Counted from the first letter of the stretch, positions 44,280-53,073 are shown. The stretch: DNA of 64,000 bases from Desulfosarcina widdelii (GCF_009688965.1 NZ_AP021875.1:3658001-3722000); one strand, 5' to 3'. Program-made: numbers and translations. The notes: generated from the letters alone by a model not told the origin.

Positions 44280-46274
44280 ATGAACCCCATGAGCGCTCCC
44301 AACAATTTGAACGCCCGCCGGCCCCCTTGGCTCTGCAGCCTGCTGGTATGGCTGGTTCTGGCGCTGCCGGCGACGGCCGCGGCCCAGAAGCATCTGCGGA
44401 TCGGCGTTCCCATGGGGTTCCCCCCGTTCTCCTATCAGGATGAGGGCGAGAGCGAGGTCCGCGGATACAGCGTGGACGTTCTGAATATCCTGAGCGCCGA
44501 ACTTTCGACCGAACCGCGCTTCCTGGTGGGAAGGAACGAGGACCTTCTGCGGGCGTTGCAGGACGGCGAGCTGGACCTCGTCGTCGGAATTGCCCTGACC
44601 GAGAGCCAACGCCAGGATTTCAGCACCCTGGAAATTCTCATCTATGTCAAACGGTACCTGTTTGTCCACCACCCCGACAAAGCCGCGGACCGCACCTCTC
44701 AAAACGCCATCAAGAGCGTCATCGTCAGGGATCAACCCTACGTAACGTCAATCATCGGGGACAACGGAAACGATTTCATTCAGGCACGAACCGTCAAGGA
44801 GGCCCTGATGATCGTCAATTCCGGGCAGGCGCGGGAATTTGTCGATTATTCGGACCAGATGGCGACCTATCTGATCGGTAAATTCGGACTGCAAAACGTT
44901 CGCCAGGCCGGAGTTCGCATGGGACGCTTCCCGTTTACCATGATCATTGCCAAAAATAATGAGCCCTTGAATTCCGGATTGAGCAAGGCATTGGGCCAGG
45001 CGATCAAAAGCGGCCAGCTTGGCCAGGTCCGTGAAAAATGGTTGGGAAAAAGCTATGCATCCTATTTGTGGCAGCGCTTCGCGCCCCTGGTCGTCCTGAT
45101 TGCCGGCACTGTCGCCGCCCTTGGCCTGCTCCTGGTTTTATGGCACATCGCCCTGACAAGAAAAGTCGCTCAAGTCACCAACCGGCTCAGGGTGTCCGAA
45201 GAGCGCCACCGCCAGTTGATCGAATCGTCGCCGGATATGGTCCTTTTGATCAACAAGACGGGGTTGATCCGGTTGGCCAACCAGAGCGCCGTCGACAAAT
45301 TGCAGATCCCCCGGGATCAACTGCTGGCCAGCAACCTGAAAACGATGGTATTGCCCAAAGACAAAGAAAAGTTCGATGACTTTTTGGATACGCTGTTTTC
45401 CAAGCAAATCGCGTCGTTGGAAACCAAACTGACCAATTTCAACGGCCGCAGAATCCACGCCGAATTCGTGGCCGCCAGGCTTCGCCGCAGCATTGAAGAG
45501 GAGCGGCTGGCCTGCTGTTTTGCCCGGGACCTGACCAAACGCAAACTGATGGAACGGGAGCTGATCGCTTCCGAACGCCTGGCCACCATCGGAAAAATCG
45601 CCGCCGGCGTCGCCCACGAGGTCAACAATCCCATCGGCATCATCCTGGCCCATGCGGAAGATATGATCAGCGGCGAACTGGACGATGAAGAAAGCCGGGA
45701 AAGCCTGACAGCCATCCGGCGCAATGCGCTTCGGGCCGGAAACATCACGCGGGCTTTGCTGGACCAGGCCTCTTCGGGCGTGTCCAGCCGGACAGACTTG
45801 GACATTTCCGCCCTGCTGGAAGAGTGTCTGCATTTTTTAAAACCCCGGTTGAAGAAAATTTCCCTGATCCGCCATTTAAAAACGGAGCGATACTGGACGC
45901 AAGGCGACTGGAATCAACTGCAGCAGGTTTTTATCAACCTCTTTCTCAACGCGATCGAAAGCATGTCGGGCGCCGGTATCATCCGGGTAAGTTTGGATCG
46001 CGTCGACAGAAACGGTGCAGGGTGGCACCGCATTCGGATCGAGGACAGCGGTAAAGGAATTCCCGCCCACCAGCGCCGGCGAATCTTCGACCCTTTTTAT
46101 ACGGAAGGCAAATCCCAGGGCGTGGGTTTGGGTCTTTTCGTGGTCGCTAAAATCGTTGGAAGCCATGGCGGGCGCGTTTTTGCCGATGACAGCGAGCTGG
46201 GAGGAGGCACCATCAACGTCGAGCTTCCCGTCAACGTGGAGGAACAGAATGGAAACCCGTCTACTGATCGTTGA
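44280..46274 (+). CDS. Sensor histidine kinase with periplasmic solute-binding and PAS domains
   Basis: A roughly 664-residue membrane kinase. A signal/anchor sequence (LCSLLVWLVLALPATAAAQ) leads into a SBP_bac_3 domain (about residues 37-260: IGVPMGFPPFSYQDEGE, GYSVDVLNIL, GELDLVVGIALTESQRQDF). A transmembrane helix follows near 272-293. Then come a PAS domain (about 310-425), a DHp helix with AAGVAHEVNNPIGIILAHAED, and an ATPase domain (NLFLNAIES, DSGKGIP, GVGLGL). It should sense an amino-acid-like or organic ligand outside the cytoplasmic membrane. The start is uncertain between ATG 44280 and 44289 and lacks a strong ribosome-binding site. It overlaps its response regulator by 26 nt. Confidence 0.92.
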   Translation: MNPMSAPNNLNARRPPWLCSLLVWLVLALPATAAAQKHLRIGVPMGFPPFSYQDEGESEVRGYSVDVLNILSAELSTEPRFLVGRNEDLLRALQDGELDLVVGIALTESQRQDFSTLEILIYVKRYLFVHHPDKAADRTSQNAIKSVIVRDQPYVTSIIGDNGNDFIQARTVKEALMIVNSGQAREFVDYSDQMATYLIGKFGLQNVRQAGVRMGRFPFTMIIAKNNEPLNSGLSKALGQAIKSGQLGQVREKWLGKSYASYLWQRFAPLVVLIAGTVAALGLLLVLWHIALTRKVAQVTNRLRVSEERHRQLIESSPDMVLLINKTGLIRLANQSAVDKLQIPRDQLLASNLKTMVLPKDKEKFDDFLDTLFSKQIASLETKLTNFNGRRIHAEFVAARLRRSIEEERLACCFARDLTKRKLMERELIASERLATIGKIAAGVAHEVNNPIGIILAHAEDMISGELDDEESRESLTAIRRNALRAGNITRALLDQASSGVSSRTDLDISALLEECLHFLKPRLKKISLIRHLKTERYWTQGDWNQLQQVFINLFLNAIESMSGAGIIRVSLDRVDRNGAGWHRIRIEDSGKGIPAHQRRRIFDPFYTEGKSQGVGLGLFVVAKIVGSHGGRVFADDSELGGGTINVELPVNVEEQNGNPSTDR

Positions 46275-47610
46275 AGATGAACCGGAAATGCTGCTGTTTC
46301 TGAAACGGTTCTTTTTGCGCAAAGGGTATTCGGTCACCGCGGTGCCCAGCGCGGAAGAGGCTTGGAACGCGCTGACCGAAACCGAATACGACCTGGTGAT
46401 TTCCGATTTGCTGCTGGAAGGCATGAGCGGGATGGACCTGTTGAAGAAAATTCGCGCCATAGACAAAGACCTTCCGTTCATCATCATCACCGGGGCGGGA
46501 ACCATCGAGAGTGCGGTGGAGGCGATCAAGGTCGGGGCCTTTCACTATGTCACCAAGCCCTTCAAACGGGAAGATCTGGAATTCATGGCCCAGCGGGCCG
46601 TTGAGTTCGGGATGATGCATCGCCGGCTTTCCAAAATCGACCGGGAGGAAGAAAACGCCTGCGAGAATCTTCTCATCATCGGCGAAAGCCGGCAGATGAA
46701 GAAGATCATGACGATTGTCGAGAAGGTCTCCGCCTCGGACACCTCGGTGCTCATTCAGGGGGAGACCGGGACCGGGAAAAACGTGCTGGCCAGGCATATC
46801 CATTTTCTCAGCCATCGAAGCGACGGCCCGTTTGTTACCATCGACTGCGGTGCGATTCCGGAAAATCTTCTCGAAAGCGAATTGTTCGGCCACGTCAAAG
46901 GGGCCTTCACCGGTGCCATCCGGGCCAAACGGGGGCTGCTGGAAGAGGCTCACGGAGGAACGGTTTTCCTTGACGAGATCGGCGAGCTGCCACCCCAGAC
47001 CCAGGTAAAGCTGCTGCGCGCCATCCAGGAACTGGAGATCCGTCCGGTGGGTGGGAACCAACCGATCAAAATCGAAGTCCGCTTTATCTCGGCAACGAAC
47101 CGCGACCTGAAGAAGGAGGTCGATTCAGGCGGTTTCCGTGAGGATCTCTACTATCGGCTCTCTTTGATCCCACTGCATCTTCCGCCCCTGAGAGAGCGTC
47201 GGGAAGACCTGCTTCAATTCGTGGGGCAGTTCGTGCGCGAATTCAACCAGCGCCACAACAAAAACGTAACCCAGTTGAGCCCGACCGTTTTGCGGAAAAT
47301 CATGGAGCTCCCCTGGAAGGGAAACATTCGGGAGTTGAAAAACGTTATCGAAAGAGCCGTTTTGCTGTCCGACGGATCGCTGATCGATTCCGAATGTTTC
47401 GGTGCCGGCGGCATGGACAGGGACATTGCCGGGGAGGACAGCTCCTGCGAGCCCGTGCTGTTGAAAAAGGCTGTTGAAGAAGCGGAGAAAAATGCCATTC
47501 GCAGGGCATTGCGACTGGCGGAGGGCAATCGTTCCAAAGCAGCCGTGGTTCTGGGGATCGGCCGCAGGACGCTTTACGATAAAATCGCATATTATCGTCT
47601 GGAAGCTTGA
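46249..47610 (+). CDS. Sigma54-dependent response regulator (NtrC family)
   Basis: A 453-residue activator. The receiver domain (1-120) has acceptor Asp53 (LVISDLLLEGMSG). The AAA+ domain (about 140-380) has Walker A GETGTGKN, the sigma54-contacting GAFTGA, and Walker B GTVFLDEIGEL. The C-terminal Fis-type HTH is EGNRSKAAVVLGIGRRTLYDKI. GGAGG lies 6 nt before the ATG at 46249, overlapping the kinase gene, so the pair is co-translated. The only sigma54-like site I noticed faces the nearby ABC importer operon and has a dyad at enhancer distance, so that operon is the best guess for its target. Confidence 0.95.
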   Translation: METRLLIVEDEPEMLLFLKRFFLRKGYSVTAVPSAEEAWNALTETEYDLVISDLLLEGMSGMDLLKKIRAIDKDLPFIIITGAGTIESAVEAIKVGAFHYVTKPFKREDLEFMAQRAVEFGMMHRRLSKIDREEENACENLLIIGESRQMKKIMTIVEKVSASDTSVLIQGETGTGKNVLARHIHFLSHRSDGPFVTIDCGAIPENLLESELFGHVKGAFTGAIRAKRGLLEEAHGGTVFLDEIGELPPQTQVKLLRAIQELEIRPVGGNQPIKIEVRFISATNRDLKKEVDSGGFREDLYYRLSLIPLHLPPLRERREDLLQFVGQFVREFNQRHNKNVTQLSPTVLRKIMELPWKGNIRELKNVIERAVLLSDGSLIDSECFGAGGMDRDIAGEDSSCEPVLLKKAVEEAEKNAIRRALRLAEGNRSKAAVVLGIGRRTLYDKIAYYRLEA

Positions 47611-47733
47611 TGAACTCGTAATAAGTCCCAAGCTCGTCATGCCGGACTTGATAAGCCTGCCCTGGACTTGATCCGGGGGCATCCGGAACATATTGAAATG
47701 GCTGGATAGCGCTAAAGTTTCACTGCGCCCGCC
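47607..47733. repeat. Dispersed repeat fragments downstream of the response regulator
   Basis: The segment starting TTGATGAACTCGTA and containing CGTCATGCCGGACTTGAT recurs at 53090-53159 with the same order of blocks. Its right part is the reverse complement of the centre of palindromic repeat copy B. It fills the gap between the regulator stop and trmB and holds no gene. Confidence 0.65.
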
Positions 47734-47745
47734 CACCTCTTTTTT

Positions 47746-48405
47746 TCATCCCAGCGTGAAAGCCAGGTAGCGGATGGCCGCCCCCCGCGACAGGGCGGCG
47801 CGCTCGTAAGCGGAAACAGCCCCGGCGGTATCCGGAGCATCCGGGCCGCCGTCGTAAACATTTTCCGATATGGCCGTCACCCGGCCGCCCCAACGTTTAA
47901 CCGAATCGCAGGAAAAGCCAAAAAACCGCTGACAGTCCGTCTTCAAATGCACGCTGCCGCCGGGAACGAGCAGGTTGGCGTAATCGTCCAGAAACGGTGC
48001 GGCGGTCAGCCGCTGCATGGACTTGCGATTCTTCCAAAGCGGGTCCGGAAAGGTCAGCCAGATTTCATCGATGGAATGCGGCTGAAAAAACTCCCGGATG
48101 CGCTCCACGTGTGTTCGCAGAAAGAAAACATTGCTGAGCCCCTGGGCAAGGGCCTTTTCCGCGCCAACACACATGCGATGACTTTTGTAGTCCACACCCA
48201 CGCACAGTTTTTGCGGACTGGCTGCGGCAAACGCCAGGCTGTGCTCTCCCTTGCCGCAGCCCAGTTCGAGGATGCGCTGCATGCCCGCATAGCGGGGATG
48301 GTGCCAGGGGAAAGCCTGCGGGGATGGCGTTGTTTCCTCCTCGGCCAGGGTCACGTTGGGCAGATGTCGGACGCGTTCGAATTTCTGGAGTTTGTTTTTC
48401 GGCAT
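47746..48405 (-). CDS. trmB: tRNA (guanine-N7-)-methyltransferase
   Basis: A 219-residue SAM-dependent enzyme that forms m7G46 in tRNA. The SAM-binding motif is ILELGCGKGEHSLAFA. The family hallmark FPDPLWKNRKSMQRL (usually FPDPWPKKRH) and the later VHLKTDCQRFF (usually KTD) are present. The likely start is 48405, giving MPKNKLQKFERVRHLPN; the 27-residue longer frame runs into a REP-like repeat and is rejected. The canonical PWPKKRH is altered to PLWKNRK, as seen in some deltaproteobacterial members. It appears to be a single gene. Confidence 0.9.
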   Translation of the reverse strand: MPKNKLQKFERVRHLPNVTLAEEETTPSPQAFPWHHPRYAGMQRILELGCGKGEHSLAFAAASPQKLCVGVDYKSHRMCVGAEKALAQGLSNVFFLRTHVERIREFFQPHSIDEIWLTFPDPLWKNRKSMQRLTAAPFLDDYANLLVPGGSVHLKTDCQRFFGFSCDSVKRWGGRVTAISENVYDGGPDAPDTAGAVSAYERAALSRGAAIRYLAFTLG

Positions 48406-48451
48406 TTCAACGGCTTCTATGGAAATGATATCTGCTCGGGGACGGTTTTGC

Positions 48452-48512
48452 GTGGGAGCGGCTTCCAGCCGCGATTCGGTCGGCAATCATCGCGGCTGGA
48501 AGCCGCTCCCAC
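48452..48512. repeat. REP-like perfect palindrome
   Basis: Two 23-bp arms that are exact reverse complements (48452-48474 and 48490-48512) flank a 15-bp centre. Each arm begins GTGGGAGCGGCTTCC or its complement. The GTGGGAGCGGCTTCCAGCCG type is a classic bacterial REP sequence. It lies just upstream of trmB. Only one copy was seen in the window and no RAYT transposase. Confidence 0.85.
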
Positions 48513-48586
48513 GAATCCACTACTTCCTTTCGGGTGTGTGGCCATGGATAGACTGAAAAATACTTTTTAACGAAACCCGAATATTC

Positions 48587-48907
48587 TTATTCGCCACCCC
48601 CAAACCACCGTTGCCAAAACCCCTTCTTCTTGCCCTTCCCCTTTTCGGCAGCCTGTTGAACCCCTTTCGGGGGCTCCGACTTTTTCCCTCCGCTATTCTC
48701 TTTCACTCTTTCTCTATCCCGGTCTCTGTCCCTGTTCTTGTTTTTCCCGGCTTCGTCACCGTAATATTGCTGGTTATTATTTTTTTGCGGTTGTTCGTAT
48801 CCGGTCTGGTCCCTGTTTTGACCTTTGCCCTGCCCCTTGTTTTTGGCCCATGCGGGACCGGCTAAACAAAAAATGAAAACAAAAAGAACGACCCAGAATT
48901 TTTTCAT
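48587..48907 (-). CDS. Small exported Lys/Arg/Gln-rich protein
   Basis: A 106-residue protein with a clear signal peptide (MKKFWVVLFVFIFCLAGPAW, cleavage after AWA). The mature chain is low-complexity and hydrophilic. It is rich in Lys, Asn, Gln and Gly, has an RDRDRDRER stretch, and ends GFWQRWFGGGE. AAGGAG stands 6 nt before the ATG, which excludes a 41-residue longer frame. It is probably periplasmic and intrinsically disordered, with a C-terminal aromatic patch that might dock to a membrane or partner. No family recognised. Confidence 0.75.
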   Translation of the reverse strand: MKKFWVVLFVFIFCLAGPAWAKNKGQGKGQNRDQTGYEQPQKNNNQQYYGDEAGKNKNRDRDRDRERVKENSGGKKSEPPKGVQQAAEKGKGKKKGFWQRWFGGGE

Positions 48908-49078
48908 ATCCCTCTCCTTTGAAACGGGTTCCATCTGTTGGATATTTGACGTCTGTGCCGAAATTGTCAACTCAAAATGGTTCACGCCCTTTGTTCTTGT
49001 TTCGCAAGAATCAAAATGGTACCCAAACATTGATATTTCTCAGCCACAATATGCCTTTTCCTGCTCTGAAAGATGATA

Positions 49079-49203
49079 GTTTCGTAAAAAGTCGAACCTG
49101 GCACATGGTTGTTATGGTATGGGCGAAAATTTTTTCGCCCTTACGAACCCTGCGGATTGCCTCCGCGGGAAATGACCTGCCTGATGACTTTTTGCGAGTC
49201 TGA
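49079..49203. repeat. Palindromic dispersed repeat, copy C (degenerate)
   Basis: Ends are CGTAAAAAGTCGAACCTGG and GACTTTTTGCGAG; the inner right arm is CCGCGGGAAATGACC. The left inner arm is lost or diverged. It matches copies A and B in end sequences. It lies between the small exported protein and the GMC-type oxidoreductase. Confidence 0.55.
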
Positions 49204-49281
49204 TTGTTATTGTGGAAGTCGCAACACGTTGATTCTCATTGATCTCGCTATCTGTTAGCGCTTGCGAAATGGAGACAATCA

Positions 49282-50577
49282 ATGCCCCAACCCACCTATG
49301 ATGCCATTGTTATCGGCACGGGCCCCGGCGGTGCGACCGTGGCCCGGGAGATGAGCCGCCGCAACAAGCGTGTCCTGATGCTGGAAAGGGGGCCGGGCGG
49401 CCCCATCCGCGGAAACCTCCGCCAGTACATCGTCGAACAGTGCGTGCCGGGCAAAAGCCTTTTGATCACCGAACAGGGCCTGGCCATGGTCCGGGCGATG
49501 ACCGTGGGCGGCAGTTCTCTTTTCTATTATGCCACAGCCTTTCCGGTTCCGTTCGATATGCTGGAGCGCCAGGGCATCGACATCCGGGACGAGGTAGCCG
49601 AGGCCCGCCGGGAACTGCCCATTGCCCCGCTCAAGGAAGAGATGATCACCCCTGCGGCCGGCCGCATCATGGAAGCGGCCAGGGACCTGGGCTACCCGTG
49701 GAACCCGCTGGACAAAATCATGTACCAGGATCGCTGGAAGCCGGAATTTCCCTTCGGCTATTACGGGGACCCCCACGGCGTGAAGTGGAGCAGCCGCATG
49801 TTCGTCCGCGAAGCGCAGCGCAATGGCGCGGACTTGGCGGCACGGGCGCGGGTGACAAGGGTTATCGTCGAAAAGGGCGCCGCCGTCGGGGTGGAATACC
49901 TGCAAAAAGGCGCTCTAAAAAAAGCCTTCGCCGAACGGGTAATCGTTTCCGCGGGCGGCATCGGCTCGCCGGCGATTCTTCGGAAAAGCGGGATTCGCGG
50001 CGTGGGCCGGGATTTCTTCTTTGATCCCCTGGTCACCGTTTGCGGCGAATGCGCCGAAGGCCAAATCAAGCAGGGCAACGAGATCCCCATGTCCACGGGC
50101 TGCCACATGGAGGAGGAAGGCTACGTTATGACGGACATGGCCGTGCCCGATATTCTGGACAACCTGTTTGCCGCCGGGGTGCTGCGACCGAAAGGTTGCT
50201 TCCGATCCAGCCGGACCCTGCGCATCATGGTCAAGGCCCGGGACGACCTGGGCGGCCGGGTAACTGCAGGGGAAGGCATCCGCAAAAAACTGAGTGCTAC
50301 GGACCGTCGAAAACTTCTCCGGGGGGCGGAACGGGCCAAAAGCATCCTGGAGCGGGCCGGTGCCAGGAACATTTACCGGACCGGGTATCTGGCCGCCCAC
50401 CCCGGCGGAACGGTCAAGATCGGAGAACATCTGGATGCCCGGCTCTCCACGCGCATCGACCGGCTGCACGTTTGCGACTGCTCGGTGATCCCAGAGCCCT
50501 GGGGCCTGCCCCCGACCCTCACCCTGATCGGCTTAGGTAAGCATCTGGCCAGGGTACTTTGCGGAGAAAAAAAGTGA
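49282..50577 (+). CDS. GMC-type FAD-dependent oxidoreductase
   Basis: A 431-residue flavoprotein. The ADP-binding beta-alpha-beta motif is IVIGTGPGGATVAREMSRR near the N-terminus. VGGSSLFYYATAFP matches the GMC region that follows it. The C-terminal segment HPGGTVKIGEHLDARLSTRIDRLHVCDCSVIPEPWGLPPTLTLIGLGKHLA is the typical GMC_oxred_C end. It is shorter than classic choline/glucose oxidases (about 550), as in many bacterial members. The stop overlaps the GTG start of the QueG-like gene, so they are translationally coupled and may form a redox pair. The substrate is probably an alcohol; not identified. Confidence 0.88.
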   Translation: MPQPTYDAIVIGTGPGGATVAREMSRRNKRVLMLERGPGGPIRGNLRQYIVEQCVPGKSLLITEQGLAMVRAMTVGGSSLFYYATAFPVPFDMLERQGIDIRDEVAEARRELPIAPLKEEMITPAAGRIMEAARDLGYPWNPLDKIMYQDRWKPEFPFGYYGDPHGVKWSSRMFVREAQRNGADLAARARVTRVIVEKGAAVGVEYLQKGALKKAFAERVIVSAGGIGSPAILRKSGIRGVGRDFFFDPLVTVCGECAEGQIKQGNEIPMSTGCHMEEEGYVMTDMAVPDILDNLFAAGVLRPKGCFRSSRTLRIMVKARDDLGGRVTAGEGIRKKLSATDRRKLLRGAERAKSILERAGARNIYRTGYLAAHPGGTVKIGEHLDARLSTRIDRLHVCDCSVIPEPWGLPPTLTLIGLGKHLARVLCGEKK

Positions 50578-51347
50578 AGGAAAACGTCATCAAGACGATT
50601 ATTGCAGCCGTCGAGGAAGGCAACCGGACGGCCGGTCAACAACCCATCTGGCAGAAGCCCATCTTGGGCTTTGCCGATGCCCGCGATCCGCTGTTCGGCG
50701 AACTGAAAAAAGCGGTGCGGTCAACCCATGCCCTGCCCGAGAATCTGCTGCCCGGAGCCCGCACGGTGATCGCCTATTTTCTGCCCTTCGACCGTGCCAT
50801 TGGACGCTCCAATCATCGCGGCGAATTCGGCTCGGACGCCTGGGCGCAGGCTTATGTTGAGACCAACCGCCTGATCGCCACGATCAACGAAAAGATCAAC
50901 GACCTGCTGGAAACGGAAGGCTTCAGCGGCACCCGCCTGCCGGCTACCCACAATTTTGACAAGGAACAGCTCATGAGCGACTGGTCCCACAAGCATGTGG
51001 CTTTCATTGCCGGGCTCGGCAGTTTCGGCCGCCACCACATGCTGATTACCGACAAAGGCTGCTGCGGCCGCATCGGCAGCGTAGTGACCGACTCGACGAT
51101 TCCGGCCACCCCGCGCAGCGGACAGGAGCGCTGCCTGTTCAAAGCCGACGGCTCCTGCGGCAAATGTTTAGAGCGCTGCCCGATCCTGGCCCTGAAGGAT
51201 GACGCCTATGACCGCCACGCCTGCTACGACCGCCTGATGGAAAACGCCAGCATGTACGAACGCTACGGCCTGGCCGACGTTTGCGGCAAATGCGCCGCCA
51301 TTGTTCCCTGCGCTTTTTGCGACCCGGTGAAGCGGGCGGCGGGGTGA
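50574..51347 (+). CDS. Epoxyqueuosine-reductase-like 4Fe-4S protein
   Basis: A 257-residue protein with an N-terminal alpha/beta region (PGARTVIAYFLPFD; LPATHNFDKEQLMSDWSHKHVAFIAGLGSFGRHHMLIT). The C-terminal cysteines CGKCLERCPI and CGKCAAIVPCAF, with isolated Cys before them, resemble the two clusters of QueG-type reductases and corrinoid reductive-dehalogenase relatives. A GTG start at 50574 is chosen because it overlaps the previous stop as GTGA and has GGAG 7 nt upstream. It is shorter than QueG (about 370) and lacks its C-terminal HEAT repeats, so the queuosine role is doubtful. More likely it is a general B12/Fe-S electron carrier. Confidence 0.75.
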   Translation: MKENVIKTIIAAVEEGNRTAGQQPIWQKPILGFADARDPLFGELKKAVRSTHALPENLLPGARTVIAYFLPFDRAIGRSNHRGEFGSDAWAQAYVETNRLIATINEKINDLLETEGFSGTRLPATHNFDKEQLMSDWSHKHVAFIAGLGSFGRHHMLITDKGCCGRIGSVVTDSTIPATPRSGQERCLFKADGSCGKCLERCPILALKDDAYDRHACYDRLMENASMYERYGLADVCGKCAAIVPCAFCDPVKRAAG

Positions 51348-51462
51348 AAAACTACCGGGTAGCAAAAGCCACCGTAAAATGAAACGGCACTGGACGTCCA
51401 CTTGGCTGCGGTAGTGCCTCGCCGGTTCGCCCCACCAGCAAAATTGATCGATCACCCAGGGG

Positions 51463-51526
51463 TTAAGATCAATCCATTGACATTAACCGCTGTTGTGATA
51501 TTCTAAGATCAATGTGTTGATCTTAG
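51463..51526. promoter_or_regulatory. Double palindromic operator upstream of the ATPase gene
   Basis: A perfect dyad, CTAAGATCAA-TGTG-TTGATCTTAG (51503-51526), ends 10 bp before the ATG at 51536. A related imperfect dyad, TTAAGATCAA-TCCA-TTGACATTAA, lies at 51463-51486. The two centres are 40 bp apart, close to four helical turns. The 3' half of the first site recurs downstream of the gene at 53166-53184. Confidence 0.65.
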
Positions 51527-51535
51527 GTGAGTTTA

Positions 51536-52996
51536 ATGAAAAATATTACAACAAATCAGGTTGTTAGAAGGCTCGAAATAGAAAATCCATGGTGGCGGGA
51601 TGGATGTATCCCACGAATATTCAAAACATTCAAACACAGAGCATATCTGGAGCTATTTTACCCTCTTGTTGAATCAAGAAAAATCCGCAGAGCCAATGTA
51701 TTGATGGGACCCAGACGTGTTGGCAAAACCGTATTGATCCATCATGCCATTCAGAATTTAATTGAAGCGGATATTCCTCCAAAGCGAATTGCTTATTTTT
51801 CCGTTGACCACCCAATCTATAACGGGCTTTCCCTTGAATCTTTCCTGGACATTTTTTCGCAGGCAACCGGGATCGATTATTTAGAGGATGAATGCTTTAT
51901 TTTTTTCGATGAGATCCAATATCTGAAAAATTGGGAAATCCACCTGAAAGCGATTGTTGACAGATTTCCGAATCTGAAATGCACCGTTTCCGGTTCCGCA
52001 GCGGCAGCGCTGAAATTAAAGAGCCACGAATCGGGTGCCGGAAGATTCACCGATTTTCTATTGCCGCCGCTAACATTTCATGAATACTTGGATTTGTTGG
52101 GCAAAAACGAACTGGTTGTTTCCTCTAACGCAAATCATGACCTCTCTTTGTTCACAACGAACAACATTGAAGAATTAAATATTAATTTTATCCACTATTT
52201 AAATTTTGGGGGGTATCCGGAGGTCATTTTCTCCGAAGAAATTCAGGCAGATCCGGGAAGATTCATAAAAAACGACATCATCGATAAAGTTTTATTGCGC
52301 GATCTTCCCGGTTTATACGGAGTGCAGGACATCCAGGAGTTGAACTATCTCTTTACCACCTTGGCGTTTAATACCTCCAATGAAGTATCTCTTGAAGAGC
52401 TGTCAAAAGGCTCCGGTGTCGCCAAAAACACCATTAAAAAATATATCGAATATTTGGAAGCCGCATTTCTTATCAGAACCGTGCACAGAGTGGATCGAAC
52501 CGCGAAGCGGTTTAAAAGAGCCAATTTCTTTAAAGTTTATCTGACGAATCCATCGATTCGAAGCGCTTTGTTTTCTCCCATAACCAATGAAGACCCTGCC
52601 ATGGGTGAAGTGTCTGAAACAGCGGTTTTCTCCCAGTGGTTTCATTCCGACATCCTTCTCCATTACGCAAGGTGGAAAAATGGTGAAGTCGATATGGTGA
52701 ATATCGGCAAAGAGCAACGGGTTAAGTGGGCCATTGAAGTGAAGTGGACGGATCGATTCTATAGAAAGCCAGCGGAACTCAAAAGTCTGGTTCAATTTTG
52801 CCACGCAAATCACCTTGGCCATGCAACCGTGACCACGAGGTCGAAAAGAGGCACCACAATCATGGAAAATATACGGTTCGATTTTATTCCAACCAGCCTA
52901 TATTGCTACACAGTGGGTCAAAATCTGATTAAAGGAAAGCAGCCTAAGAATGCCTTGAATTCGCAAACAAAATCCTTTAGGGTAATTTCTCAATAA
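51536..52996 (+). CDS. AAA_14/DUF4143-type ATPase
   Basis: A 486-residue ATP-binding protein of the widespread, mobile DUF4143 family. Walker A is MGPRRVGKTVLIHHA (about residues 55-69). The Walker B-like acidic pair is in CFIFFDEIQYLKNWE, with the sensor-like CTVSGSAAAALK after it. A winged-helix region (EVSLEELSKGSGVAKNTIKKYIEYLEAAFLI) follows, and a C-terminal nuclease-like DUF4143 fold (EVDMVNIGKEQRVKWAIEVKW) contains a D-x(n)-ExK pattern. The gene is AT-richer than its left neighbours. Its last codons lie in a 120-bp direct repeat found again at 53575-53693. Function unresolved; members may be toxin-antitoxin-like or mobile. Confidence 0.88.
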   Translation: MKNITTNQVVRRLEIENPWWRDGCIPRIFKTFKHRAYLELFYPLVESRKIRRANVLMGPRRVGKTVLIHHAIQNLIEADIPPKRIAYFSVDHPIYNGLSLESFLDIFSQATGIDYLEDECFIFFDEIQYLKNWEIHLKAIVDRFPNLKCTVSGSAAAALKLKSHESGAGRFTDFLLPPLTFHEYLDLLGKNELVVSSNANHDLSLFTTNNIEELNINFIHYLNFGGYPEVIFSEEIQADPGRFIKNDIIDKVLLRDLPGLYGVQDIQELNYLFTTLAFNTSNEVSLEELSKGSGVAKNTIKKYIEYLEAAFLIRTVHRVDRTAKRFKRANFFKVYLTNPSIRSALFSPITNEDPAMGEVSETAVFSQWFHSDILLHYARWKNGEVDMVNIGKEQRVKWAIEVKWTDRFYRKPAELKSLVQFCHANHLGHATVTTRSKRGTTIMENIRFDFIPTSLYCYTVGQNLIKGKQPKNALNSQTKSFRVISQ

Positions 52997-53073
52997 TATT
53001 CTATCCTTTGTTACCTCTTTTCGTATTGATCTATATTTATCGGTTTTCGTAATTTTGGGGCCAATTAACCGCC
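52953..53073. repeat. Direct repeat, left copy
   Basis: About 120 bp beginning CCTTGAATTCGCAAAC, covering the last 14 codons of the ATPase gene and its 3' flank. The right copy is 53575-53693 (about 85% identical by eye). Together they bracket a MITE-like element and other fragments. Confidence 0.8.
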
